A stretch of DNA of 22,271 nt from MADRE2 sp964397015 (GTDB lineage: Bacteria > Desulfobacterota > Desulfobacteria > Desulfobacterales > Desulfobacteraceae). The position numbers and the translations under genes were made by a program. Of this stretch, positions 1 to 8,326 are shown one piece after another (the stretch's first letter is position 1; each line of letters opens with the position of its first letter). The stretch covers positions 1 to 22,271 of the forward strand of contig CAYNHL010000054.1 in the NCBI GenBank assembly GCA_964397015.1, in the 5' to 3' direction. The notes beneath the pieces were generated by a model. The model was given only the letters and a program-made list of their open reading frames with translations, was not told where the DNA came from and did not search any database.

Positions 1-1
1 A

Positions 2-604
2 AAAACCGTGGGGGATGTACGGGAAGATTTTATGAAAGATCCCCAGGCCGTTCCGTCTGGAATGGACAAAACCCTTTATCTCGAAATGCTGATGAACCAG
101 GTGCTGATGGAACAAAAGGCTTTCGACCTTCTTGTAATGGGCCGGCAGGAAGGTTCCGGCTGTTACTGCATGGTAAACAATATCCTGAACCGGTTCACCG
201 AAGAGCTGGAAAAAAATTATGATTACATCCTGGTGGACAATGAGGCGGGGATGGAACATCTGAGCCGGCGTACAAGCGGCAAGGTGGACGTGATGATACT
301 GGTCACGGATTATTCTTTGAGAGGGCTCAGGGCGGTTGGCAGGATTTACGGGATGCTATCGGACCTGAAATTGACAGTGGGGTATACCGGGCTGGTAGTT
401 AACCGCGCACCGGATGAACTGGGGAAGGCTTTCATGGATGAGGTGGAGCGGATCGGCATTACGATTATGGGCACCTTGCCCGATGATGAAGCATTGCTTG
501 AGTTCGACATGGAGCAGAAATCACTTCTGGAACTGCCGGATGATTCAGCGGCCGTTCAGGCGGTGGATCGGCTGATGGAAAAGATAGGCACTGTCATTGG
601 CTGA
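2..604 (+). CDS. cooC: CooC-type CO dehydrogenase maturation ATPase, 5'-truncated
   Basis: This is the C-terminal ~200 residues of a MinD/ParA-type P-loop ATPase of the CooC/AcsF family, which inserts nickel into CO dehydrogenase or acetyl-CoA synthase in the cytoplasm. The frame is open to the window edge (codons at 2–7 precede the GTG at 8), so the Walker A region lies upstream and GTG 8 is probably internal. Family signatures visible are VGDVREDF near the edge, the YCMVN cysteine stretch, YDYILVDNEAGMEHLSRRT (Walker B and switch region) and VVNRAPDELG. It is the first visible gene of a same-strand run, 11 nt before the methyltransferase. The family usually sits beside CO-dehydrogenase/acetyl-CoA synthase genes, expected left of the window. 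An AcsF assignment cannot be separated from CooC with the N-terminus missing. Confidence 0.85.
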   Translation, partial: KTVGDVREDFMKDPQAVPSGMDKTLYLEMLMNQVLMEQKAFDLLVMGRQEGSGCYCMVNNILNRFTEELEKNYDYILVDNEAGMEHLSRRTSGKVDVMILVTDYSLRGLRAVGRIYGMLSDLKLTVGYTGLVVNRAPDELGKAFMDEVERIGITIMGTLPDDEALLEFDMEQKSLLELPDDSAAVQAVDRLMEKIGTVIG

Positions 605-618
605 GCCGGGGACGGATG

Positions 619-1389
619 ATGGGATATGTATTTGATTTCAATGATGCAGGCCGGTATGACGCCTGGTTTGAGCTTGAAAAAAACAGGTACTGCCTTGAAA
701 GGGAGATCCGGCTGATGATGAAGATGCTGGCTCCCCTGAAAGGCAACCGCCTTCTCGATATCGGTTGCGGCACCGGAACCAGCCTGATGCCGTTTATTGA
801 CCTGGGCATGGACCTGACCGGTATCGACGCATCCGCATACATGCTGGATGTCGCATCTGCCAGATTAAAGCATCACGCAGCGCTTCACAAGGGACATGCC
901 GAGGACCTGCCCTTTGATGACAATGCGTTTGAATATGCCATCATGTTTACCAGCCTGGAATTCATGGACCGGCCAGCCAAGGCAATTGAAGAGGCCTGCC
1001 GGGTCGCAAAGGACAAGCTTTTCATCGGTGTGCTGAACCGGTACGCGCCCGTGAATGTCATCCGCCGGATCAAAAGCCTGGTGTCACCTGATATTTACGC
1101 CAATGCCCGGTTTTTCAGCATATGGGATTTAAAACAGATCCTGTTCGCAATCCTGGGTGATGTGCCCATGACCTGGAAAACCACTCTGCAGGCACCCTGC
1201 TGTTCGGGGAGGCTGGCCGGCTGGTGCGAAGATTCCCGGCTGTTTCAAAAATCGCCTTTCGGCACGATGATCGGGATGAAAATCGAGCCGGTTCCAAGAT
1301 TCCGGACCCGGCCTCTGTGCCTGACGATCAAGCATAGAAAGTCAAACGAACCGGCCACCGGGCTGGCACGAAACATGAAATCACGATGA
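619..1389 (+). CDS. Class I SAM-dependent methyltransferase
   Basis: About 256 residues with a Rossmann-type methyltransferase core. Motif I is LLDIGCGTGTS (around residues 45–56), followed by an acidic strand end at LTGIDAS, a post-I LPFDDNAFEYAI segment and the LEFMDRPAKAIEEACRV helix typical of Methyltransf_11 proteins. The substrate cannot be told. The purine-rich GGGGACGG just upstream fits ATG 619 better than ATG 616, which would be only a few bases away. It sits 14 nt after the cooC-like gene and about 13 nt before the AmrS-like gene, so cotranscription is likely. Because the run also holds an MqnP-like prenyltransferase, methylation of a quinone or of a corrinoid/cofactor intermediate is conceivable, but this is inference. 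The C-terminal ~60 residues are basic and not recognisable. Confidence 0.8.
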   Translation: MGYVFDFNDAGRYDAWFELEKNRYCLEREIRLMMKMLAPLKGNRLLDIGCGTGTSLMPFIDLGMDLTGIDASAYMLDVASARLKHHAALHKGHAEDLPFDDNAFEYAIMFTSLEFMDRPAKAIEEACRVAKDKLFIGVLNRYAPVNVIRRIKSLVSPDIYANARFFSIWDLKQILFAILGDVPMTWKTTLQAPCCSGRLAGWCEDSRLFQKSPFGTMIGMKIEPVPRFRTRPLCLTIKHRKSNEPATGLARNMKSR

Positions 1390-1402
1390 CGGCCTGGTGA
1401 TC

Positions 1403-2413
1403 ATGGAAACCCTGATATATACCAGAAAAGAAAATCAGAGTGTGCAGTGCGGCATTTGCAGTCACTACTGCGTGATCGCTCCCGGTGCCCGGGGGCGTTG
1501 CCAGGTCAGGGAAAACCGTTCCGGCACCCTGGTATCCCTGGTCTATCCATATCTCATTGCATCCGGCGTGGATCCTGTTGAAAAAAAACCGATTTTTCAT
1601 TTAAAGCCCGGGAGTACTTCTTATTCCATTGCAACGGTCGGCTGTAACCTGAAATGCACTTTCTGCCAGAATGCCGGTATCGCCCAGATGCCGGCGGACA
1701 ACGATGGATTGATAAAGGGCGTTCACACCCCGCCTGCCAGGATTGTTGAAAATGCACTGGCAGCCGGATGTGAGAGCATATCCTATACATATACAGAGCC
1801 TACCGTATTCCTGGAACTGGCACTTGAAACAGCACGTATCGCTCATGATAAAGGACTTTACAATATTTTTGTCACCAATGGATTCATGACACCCGAGGTC
1901 ATCGAGCTTGCAGCTCCCTGTCTGGATGCAGCCAACGTGGATCTCAAGGCTTTTGACGAAGCGTTCTACAAAGAATACTGCAAGGCCCGGCTGGCACCGG
2001 TCAAGAAAAATCTGGCCGCCATGAAGTCGGCAGGCATCCTGGTGGAGGTAACGACCCTGCTGATTCCGGGGTACAATGACAACCCGGACAGTATCCGTGC
2101 GCTTACGGATTTTATAGCTTTGACGCTCGGGCCCGAAACGCCGTGGCATGTGTCAAGGTTCCATCCATGTTATCACATGACCGGGATCGGGCCTACCCCT
2201 GTCGAACTGCTGGAACAGGCGGCGCAAACCGGAAAAGATTCCGGACTGCGGTATGTCTATACGGGAAATGTGCCGGGTCTGGACTCGGAAAACACGGTGT
2301 GCCATTCCTGCGGCCGTCTTCTTGTGAGGCGCACCGGTTATCAAGTGGATAATTTCATGACAGCTCAGGGACTGTGTCCAGGTTGCCATACCCGCGCCTA
2401 TGGAATATATTAA
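1403..2413 (+). CDS. amrS: AmmeMemoRadiSam-type radical SAM enzyme (AmrS-like)
   Basis: A radical SAM enzyme related to pyruvate formate-lyase activases. The [4Fe-4S]/SAM motif is CNLKCTFC (C81, C85, C88 from ATG 1403). An N-terminal cysteine set (CGICSHYC…GRC) precedes it, DPVEKKPIFHLKPG is a strongly conserved AmrS-type segment, and the C-terminus has paired CxxC motifs (CHSCG and CPGCH) ending AYGIY, as in AmrS proteins. In that family the gene name comes from co-occurrence with AMMECR1 and Memo homologues, neither of which is in this window. The physiological reaction of AmrS is, to my knowledge, not settled. An in-frame GTG at 1397 is an alternative start; neither has a strong ribosome binding site, which suggests translational coupling to the methyltransferase ending at 1389. 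The MqnP-like gene follows after 15 nt. Confidence 0.82.
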   Translation: METLIYTRKENQSVQCGICSHYCVIAPGARGRCQVRENRSGTLVSLVYPYLIASGVDPVEKKPIFHLKPGSTSYSIATVGCNLKCTFCQNAGIAQMPADNDGLIKGVHTPPARIVENALAAGCESISYTYTEPTVFLELALETARIAHDKGLYNIFVTNGFMTPEVIELAAPCLDAANVDLKAFDEAFYKEYCKARLAPVKKNLAAMKSAGILVEVTTLLIPGYNDNPDSIRALTDFIALTLGPETPWHVSRFHPCYHMTGIGPTPVELLEQAAQTGKDSGLRYVYTGNVPGLDSENTVCHSCGRLLVRRTGYQVDNFMTAQGLCPGCHTRAYGIY

Positions 2414-2428
2414 CTATCAGATTCAGCC

Positions 2429-3298
2429 ATGACTTCATTTTTACTGTCAAAAATAAATGTTTACGGGAAAATGATCAAATTTTCCCATACGGTTTTTGCC
2501 CTGCCGTTTGCCATGGCGGCGGTGGTGATAGCTTACAGGGATCATGCATTTGCATGGCAGGATATTTTGTGGATTGTCCTGGCAATGGCCGGGGCCCGGT
2601 CGGCGGCCATGGGATTCAACCGCATAATTGACGCTGATATAGACAAGAGAAATCCAAGGACTGCATTACGGGAAATACCGGCCGGAAAACTGACAATGAA
2701 AGAGGCGGTTTTTTTTGTTATATTTTCAGCTGCACTGTTTGTTTTTTCAGCCGCCATGCTGTCCCGGCTGTGTTTTTTCCTGTCTTTTCCAGTGCTGCTG
2801 GTGCTTTTTTTCTATTCCTACACCAAGCGGTTCACCTCTTTGTGCCACCTGGTCCTGGGGGTTGCGATTTCAATGGCTCCCATGGGAGCATACCTGGCGG
2901 TGGCAGACACATTGACGGTTGGTATAATCAGTTTAAGCCTTGCTCTTATGACCTATATTGCTGGGTTTGATATCCTGTATGCCTGCCAGGATATTGAATT
3001 TGACCAGGCTCAAACACTGTTTTCGCTGCCATCAAAACTGGGCGCGAAAAAAGCCATGGCCGTATCCGGTATTCTCCATGGATTGACCGTTTTTTTTCTG
3101 GTGGTCATGTATATACTGGAATCACTGCACCCGGTTTTTCTTTTTTTCCTGGCCGTGATTGTTCTGCTTCTGGTTATAGAGCACCGCCTGGTTCAACCGG
3201 ATAACCTGAGCCGGATCGATGTGGCATTTTTTCATATTAATTCTGTCATTTCACTTCTTTTATTTATAGGTATTATGACCCAGGCCCTGCTGTCATGA
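2429..3298 (+). CDS. mqnP: UbiA-family prenyltransferase, MqnP-like
   Basis: A 289-residue integral-membrane prenyltransferase. Both Asp-rich Mg2+/prenyl-diphosphate motifs are present: NRIIDADIDKRNPRT (N64, D68, D72) and DILYACQDIEFDQ (D181, Q187, D188, D192). Multiple hydrophobic segments between and after them fit the usual 8–9 helix UbiA fold. The N-terminus (MIKFSHTVFALPFA) is typical of the '4-hydroxybenzoate polyprenyltransferase-like' group now linked to MqnP of the futalosine menaquinone route. It would attach the isoprenoid tail to a naphthoate ring in the cytoplasmic membrane. No other mqn genes are in the window, so the pathway is inferred from family and taxon. The start has no clear Shine–Dalgarno sequence. 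The stop overlaps the next gene in an ATGA. Confidence 0.8.
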   Translation: MTSFLLSKINVYGKMIKFSHTVFALPFAMAAVVIAYRDHAFAWQDILWIVLAMAGARSAAMGFNRIIDADIDKRNPRTALREIPAGKLTMKEAVFFVIFSAALFVFSAAMLSRLCFFLSFPVLLVLFFYSYTKRFTSLCHLVLGVAISMAPMGAYLAVADTLTVGIISLSLALMTYIAGFDILYACQDIEFDQAQTLFSLPSKLGAKKAMAVSGILHGLTVFFLVVMYILESLHPVFLFFLAVIVLLLVIEHRLVQPDNLSRIDVAFFHINSVISLLLFIGIMTQALLS

Positions 3299-4605
3299 AG
3301 CATATTCCTGCGGCACTTGAAAATATTTTTCAAACTTTGAAACAAAACCGCTTTGAAGCCTGGCTGGTTGGCGGTGCTTTGCGGGATGAGGTTATAGGCA
3401 TCCCCCCCCGGGATTTTGACGTTTTGACAAACGCTGCTGTCGAAGATCTGCTCAGGATATTTTCTCATGACAGGATTGAAAAAGTGGGCCGGTCTTTTCA
3501 AGTGTGCCTGGTGAACGGTATCCAGGTGTCATCATGCCGGGCAGGAACAGGTTTTCCATACAGGGATCTGGAAAAACGGGATTTTACATTCAATGCCATG
3601 GCATGGAATCCTTTTACCGGCAGGTTCATCGATCCCTTCTTAGGCAGGCGGGATATCGCGGATAAAGTGGTCCGGTTCACAGGATCGCCTGACATGCGAA
3701 TCGATGAAGATCCATTGCGGATGGTCAGGGCCTGCCGTTTTGTATCCGTCATTGAAGGCCGTCTGTCTAAAGAGGCCCGGGCCGCCATAACCGCCCATGC
3801 CGCACTGGTTGAAACCAGGGTGGCAAAAGAGCGTATCCATGCGGAAATCATGGCGGCCATGGCATGCAAAAAGCCGTCTTTGTTTTTTCAAGACCTGCAA
3901 AGTACCGGCCTGCTCAAGGGTATTTTTCCCAGTTTGGACAGGTGTGTCACTCTGGATGGCGGCCCTCACCACGGAGAAACTGTTTTCGATCACTGCCTGA
4001 TGACGGGAGACGCACTGCCTGCCGGGAGGCCGGTGCTTCGCCTGGCAGGATTTCTGCACGATACCGGTAAATATGACGTAGCTGCCCTGAAGGAGGGCTC
4101 CCTGACTTTCCCCGGTCATGAAGCCTGTGTGGAAGCTTTAATGAGTGACCTTGAAACACTGCGGTTTTCACAGGCACAGGTCGCCAGGATAGTTTCCCTG
4201 ACGAAGGTTCATATGCGGCCCTTGACCCCTGAGACCACTTCTAAGGCGGCCCGGCGCCTTCTGGCCTTTCTTTTTGCAAACAACATATCGCACCGGGATT
4301 TTCTGCGGCTGCGCATTGCAGACAGAAAAGCAAACCTGGCAAAGTCACCTTATACACTGGGCCAGATCCGCAGCAGGCTGAAAATACTGGCAGATGAGAT
4401 GCGCCCTGATATCGCATTCTCGGCTGCAGGGCTCAAAATCACCGGTCATGATGTCATGCGGCTGCTGGATATCGGGCCGGGTCCTGAAGTGGGTGAAATT
4501 CTGAATTACCTTGTGGACGAGGTAATCGAAGATCCTGCAAAAAACACCCGCAACACGCTGGAACAGATTGTTCATGAAATGTTTTCCGAAAAGGGCATGG
4601 CTTGA
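3295..4605 (+). CDS. cca: tRNA nucleotidyltransferase / poly(A) polymerase family protein with HD domain
   Basis: A 436-residue class II nucleotidyltransferase, most likely the CCA-adding enzyme that builds or repairs tRNA 3' ends. The head has LVGGALRDEVIG and RDFDVLT (catalytic D40 and D42), followed by RDFTFNAMAW and the RIDEDPLRMVRACRF neck motif that binds ATP/CTP. A C-terminal HD phosphohydrolase domain carries FLHDTGKYD (H255/D256) with upstream HHGETVFDH. Domain order and length match bacterial CCA enzymes with HD domains. Poly(A) polymerase or an A-adding-only enzyme cannot be excluded from sequence. Its ATG overlaps the prenyltransferase stop by 4 nt and the MFS gene follows after 3 nt, so it is embedded in one transcription unit. 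The one tRNA in this window (14005–14081) has an encoded CCA, so here the enzyme might serve mainly in repair. Confidence 0.85.
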   Translation: MKHIPAALENIFQTLKQNRFEAWLVGGALRDEVIGIPPRDFDVLTNAAVEDLLRIFSHDRIEKVGRSFQVCLVNGIQVSSCRAGTGFPYRDLEKRDFTFNAMAWNPFTGRFIDPFLGRRDIADKVVRFTGSPDMRIDEDPLRMVRACRFVSVIEGRLSKEARAAITAHAALVETRVAKERIHAEIMAAMACKKPSLFFQDLQSTGLLKGIFPSLDRCVTLDGGPHHGETVFDHCLMTGDALPAGRPVLRLAGFLHDTGKYDVAALKEGSLTFPGHEACVEALMSDLETLRFSQAQVARIVSLTKVHMRPLTPETTSKAARRLLAFLFANNISHRDFLRLRIADRKANLAKSPYTLGQIRSRLKILADEMRPDIAFSAAGLKITGHDVMRLLDIGPGPEVGEILNYLVDEVIEDPAKNTRNTLEQIVHEMFSEKGMA

Positions 4606-4608
4606 AAA

Positions 4609-5823
4609 ATGAAAAGTATAACTGAAAACAAGCTGTTCATATTGCTGATGAGCTGCCTGGCCATTTTTTTTCCGGGTGCTTTTGTGTTCGGATATCCGGG
4701 GATTATGCCGGCCCACTGGCAGCAGACCTTTTTGGCAAGCCAGACCGATATAGGCAGGACCATGTTCTTTATACTTGCCGGTACCGGTTTTTCCATGTAC
4801 ACAGTCGGCAAGCTTCAGGAAAAAATCAAATTTCACTATCTTATTTTTACCGGAACTTTGATCTGCAGCCTTGTCATGTTTTATGCCGCAAGGGCCCAGT
4901 CCATTACAGATATTTACCTGTGGGCATTTTTATCCGGGTTTTTCTGCGGGTTTGTCTATGTTCCTGTCCTCACTGTGACCCAGATCCTTTTTGCGCCGAA
5001 AACAGGCTGGGCCACGGGTATTGTAAACCTGACCTTCGGAGGGGCGGCAGCGGTTTTTTCACCCATTTTTTCCTGGGCCATGATCCACAAGGGAGCGATG
5101 GCCGCAACGGACATAGCGGCCTTGATCGCCCTGGTATGCGGTCCCGCTGCTGCATTGCTGATCCGTATCCCCGGGGAGAAAGGTGTGCGGGGCCGCCATG
5201 CGCAAAATGCGGCTTTATCGGGTTTTCCGGTTCTTTCACTGGGCCGGACTTTGACTCTGCCTTCATTCTGGTTCCTGTGGTTTGTCTGGGCCTTTGCCGG
5301 TGCATCCGGGATTTCCATGATTGTGCTGTCAGGGTCCATCGGGGCGAACCTGGGGTATGATATTTCACAATTCGTTTATATCCTGATCGGCTTCAACGTT
5401 ATGAACGGTGCCGGAAGGCTGATATGCGGCCGGTTGTCGGACACCTTTGCCAGGCAGAAAATTCTCATGACCTGCTTTCTGCTGTCAGCAAGTGCATACC
5501 TGGTGCTGCTGAAGGCTTCTCACCTTGCTGTCGTTTCCATTATGGCGGCCCTGGTAGGTTTGTCTTTCGGGGCGATGTTCACCGTTTCCGCCCCATTGAT
5601 CCTGCACTGTTTCGGCCTGGTTAATTTCGGAAGAATATTCGGCCTGGTATTCACGGCCTACGGGTTTGTCGCAGGAATGCTCGGCCCCTGGCTTTCCGGT
5701 GTCATGCTTGACAGGAGCGGAGGGGCTTTTGCCCCGGTGTATGCCTATTTTGCCGTTCTTTACATGATATCGGCATTTTTGATCACCCGGGTCAAAAAAA
5801 TTAATGTCGATGTCCGGTCGTGA
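4609..5823 (+). CDS. MFS transporter, oxalate/formate antiporter (OFA)-like
   Basis: A 404-residue protein with about twelve hydrophobic segments, consistent with a complete major facilitator. The N-terminus (GAFVFGYPGIMPAHW) and the GFFCGFVYVPVLTVTQILFAPKTGWATGIVNLTFGGAA region resemble the OFA subfamily, which exchanges small carboxylates across the inner membrane. The second half has GRLICGRLSDTFARQK, the MFS motif A-like loop, and a GLSFGAMFTVSAPLI helix. The substrate is unknown. Only 3 nt separate it from the CCA-type gene, and the ribosome binding site is weak, so translational coupling is likely. It is the last gene of the + strand run and converges with the histidine kinase across 37 nt. 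In that gap 5833–5839 and 5852–5858 can pair (one G·U), followed by a short T-run: a weak candidate terminator. Confidence 0.8.
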   Translation: MKSITENKLFILLMSCLAIFFPGAFVFGYPGIMPAHWQQTFLASQTDIGRTMFFILAGTGFSMYTVGKLQEKIKFHYLIFTGTLICSLVMFYAARAQSITDIYLWAFLSGFFCGFVYVPVLTVTQILFAPKTGWATGIVNLTFGGAAAVFSPIFSWAMIHKGAMAATDIAALIALVCGPAAALLIRIPGEKGVRGRHAQNAALSGFPVLSLGRTLTLPSFWFLWFVWAFAGASGISMIVLSGSIGANLGYDISQFVYILIGFNVMNGAGRLICGRLSDTFARQKILMTCFLLSASAYLVLLKASHLAVVSIMAALVGLSFGAMFTVSAPLILHCFGLVNFGRIFGLVFTAYGFVAGMLGPWLSGVMLDRSGGAFAPVYAYFAVLYMISAFLITRVKKINVDVRS

Positions 5824-5860
5824 AGCTCCTGGATGGTGATTCAGGTATGAGTCGCCATAA

Positions 5861-8326
5861 TCATTTTTCCGGCGGGGTTATGGGCAGCATTATGGTGAAC
5901 CCGGCTCCTTTTCCAGGTGCGGAATCAACTTTCAAACTGCCCTTGTGGTGATCGGTAATGATGAAATAGGATACGGAAAGCCCTAAACCGGTTCCTACCC
6001 CGATTTCCTTTGTTGTAAAAAATGGTTCAAAAATGCGTTTTGCCACTTCTTTACTCATTCCCGGCCCGTTGTCCCGGATCTCGATTATGGCATGGGTCTG
6101 ATTCTGGCGGATTGTTATGGTAAATTCCGGTCCAAAATTGTCTTTCAGGGATGACATGGCCTGGGCACCGTTGGTAAGGATATTGAGAAATACCTGCTGC
6201 AGCTTGCTGGCTTCACAGGGTATTTTCGGGATGTCATCATAGAACCGGGTGATTTTAATCTGTTTGAAATCGAACCTGGCCTTTAAATCGTAATTGGTGG
6301 CGGCAAGCTCAATTGTTTTGTCCATGAGCCGGGCTATATCCATTGCCGTGAATGTGGAACTCGATTTCCTGGAAAAGGATAGCATGTCGCTTACGATGGT
6401 TGCCGCCCTTGTGGCGGCTATTTTGATATTGTCCAGTACCGGCGCCAGATCCCGTTTATGTGCATAAGTCCTTATGACGTCAAATGTCGTACCGCTTTGT
6501 CGTGCAGTCTCTACATTGACCGGCAGATCGTTGAAAAGCCTGTTTTTCAGTACATCGGCGTTTCCGATTATGCCTGAGAGCGGATTGTTGATTTCATGGG
6601 CCATGCCGGCGGCCAGTCCGCCGACGGACAGCATTTTTTCCGACTGTATCATCATTTCTTCAATTTTGACATTTTCAGTGATGTCGTCGATCCGGATGAC
6701 AGCCCCTCCAATCCCGTTGGAAATCAGCGGGTAAACAGTGATGTTTTCATACCTGGTTCCATCCGGAGCCTGTTGTTCCACGCGGGAATCCATACAGGGA
6801 ATCCGTGTTTCCAGTGCTTTTTGAATCAGGGCCTGTTGTTGGCCGGTGAGTGAAAACACCTGGTGAACCGGTTTCATCTCTGCATCAGACGAGGATATGC
6901 CGGTCATCTCGCTTGCCTGCCGGTTCCATTGGATGACTTTCATGTCGGTATCCACGGCAATGAGGACCGACGGCATGGAATCAGTGATATTCTTGAGCAG
7001 ATCCTGGAGGGTTGCTGCCCGGCGGACAGCCTGTTCAAGGGCTTTCTCCTTTTGTCCGCGATCCTCCACCATCTGGTTGGCCAGCTCGCCAAGGGTCTGG
7101 AACTCTTTGAATATCAGGCTGTCTTTGTCAATTTTAATGTCCTGGACAGCCGCTTTTTTGAAAAAATCAGTGAATGCATTGATGCCCCGGTACAACCGAC
7201 GGGTGATGACCAGGCCAAAGAGGATTGACAGGACCACCAGTACAGCGGAAACATAAAATATTATCAGGATGTTTTTTATCAGCTCATTTCGGAAATGGCT
7301 CATTTCCAGTGAAAGCGTTTCCTTGATGTCATCCAGGTAAATGCCGGTTCCGATGGTCCAGTCCCATTTATCGACCTGGACGGCATAGCTGAGTTTGTTC
7401 GAAATCTGGCCGGTTTCGGGTTTTTCCCACGGGTATTCAAGAAAGCCGCCGGTACCTGACCCTGCGACGGCCAGCAGCTCCTTGATGACTTTACGGCCGT
7501 CCGGAGCCGTATGGTCGAGGATATTCTGGCGGTGAAATTTTTCATCGGGATGGCTAAGGCAGAATCCATCATTACGGATGACAAAAATATACTGGTTGGG
7601 GTCTCCTTTAATCTGGCGGATACGGGTGATGGCCTCTTTCTGGACAGAGGCAGTCATGTCGTCCAGGTAGGCTCCACTGCCGATTACCCAGTTGAAGGGC
7701 TCAAAATGTTTGACATGGGTCAGCTTGACATGATCATGGCCCTCTCTGCCGGGCTTGGTAAAGGTATAGCGGTAGAAACCCGAGTCATTGTTCATGGCCA
7801 GTTCTATCATGTCCTTTGTGATAAATTGACCGTTGCTGTCCTGAAAACCAATGATATTGTGATTTTCCAGGTCAGGGCGGTCCCCGTTCAGCCGGACGGT
7901 TCCGTCGTGTTCGATTATGAAAAAGTATCCGGTTCCATTGTGCCAGCGTATAGGTCTAAGGGTTTCGATAATGCGGAACCGGATCTGATCCCGGGAAAGG
8001 GAGTCTTTGTAAAAGCTGTATATATGGGATGCAAGTGAATAGCCGTTATAAACACGCTCGGAGATATCGTTTTTCAACCGGTCCATGGTGTTGGACTGCT
8101 TGTATTCGATAAACTGGAGGATATTGTTGATATCTGTGACAAGCTTTGTTTTCCTGGATTCAATGTACCGGGATTTGATGGTGGCGATATCAGCCTGTTT
8201 CTGCCTGTACTCGGAAAAGGTCCATACGATTCCTATGGTTGGCGCAATGATGAGGATAGTGATGATCACACTTAAAAAACCTGTACCGGATATTGACTTT
8301 GGATTTATAAGATGGCCGATTTTCAT
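5861..8326 (-). CDS. Membrane sensor histidine kinase (double Cache–PAS–HisKA–HATPase)
   Basis: An 821-residue transmembrane kinase. TM1 is around residues 15–37. The extracytoplasmic part has two related Cache modules, each with a YFF/YIF–DG strand and ending IGSGAYLDD (215–223) or IGTGIYLDD (325–333). TM2 is around 351–375, followed by a HAMP-like linker, a PAS domain (~445–555), HisKA with AHEINNP (phospho-acceptor H577), an N box (NILTNGAQAM), DNGPGM (752–757), FEPFFTTK and GTGLGLS (778–784). The region between the two HisKA helices (~598–628) looks extended. All kinase residues are intact and no receiver domain follows. Its ATG directly follows the TAA of the binding-protein gene, implying tight coupling. 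Cache modules of this kind bind small carboxylates or amines, but the ligand is unknown. No response regulator gene is in the window. Confidence 0.92.
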   Translation of the reverse strand: MKIGHLINPKSISGTGFLSVIITILIIAPTIGIVWTFSEYRQKQADIATIKSRYIESRKTKLVTDINNILQFIEYKQSNTMDRLKNDISERVYNGYSLASHIYSFYKDSLSRDQIRFRIIETLRPIRWHNGTGYFFIIEHDGTVRLNGDRPDLENHNIIGFQDSNGQFITKDMIELAMNNDSGFYRYTFTKPGREGHDHVKLTHVKHFEPFNWVIGSGAYLDDMTASVQKEAITRIRQIKGDPNQYIFVIRNDGFCLSHPDEKFHRQNILDHTAPDGRKVIKELLAVAGSGTGGFLEYPWEKPETGQISNKLSYAVQVDKWDWTIGTGIYLDDIKETLSLEMSHFRNELIKNILIIFYVSAVLVVLSILFGLVITRRLYRGINAFTDFFKKAAVQDIKIDKDSLIFKEFQTLGELANQMVEDRGQKEKALEQAVRRAATLQDLLKNITDSMPSVLIAVDTDMKVIQWNRQASEMTGISSSDAEMKPVHQVFSLTGQQQALIQKALETRIPCMDSRVEQQAPDGTRYENITVYPLISNGIGGAVIRIDDITENVKIEEMMIQSEKMLSVGGLAAGMAHEINNPLSGIIGNADVLKNRLFNDLPVNVETARQSGTTFDVIRTYAHKRDLAPVLDNIKIAATRAATIVSDMLSFSRKSSSTFTAMDIARLMDKTIELAATNYDLKARFDFKQIKITRFYDDIPKIPCEASKLQQVFLNILTNGAQAMSSLKDNFGPEFTITIRQNQTHAIIEIRDNGPGMSKEVAKRIFEPFFTTKEIGVGTGLGLSVSYFIITDHHKGSLKVDSAPGKGAGFTIMLPITPPEK

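Noticed and set aside
3640..4119. A 159-codon - strand frame within the nucleotidyltransferase gene.
   Set aside because: The + strand frame carries all catalytic motifs of the family; the opposite frame has no family signature.
5833..5858. Hairpin with a following T-run between the convergent MFS and kinase genes.
   Set aside because: The stem is only 7 bp with a G·U pair, a 12-nt loop, and the T-run starts several bases after the stem; too weak to list as a terminator.
7511..8038. A 175-codon + strand frame inside the histidine kinase gene.
   Set aside because: Antisense shadow of the Cache-domain coding region; no start signals or recognisable domain.
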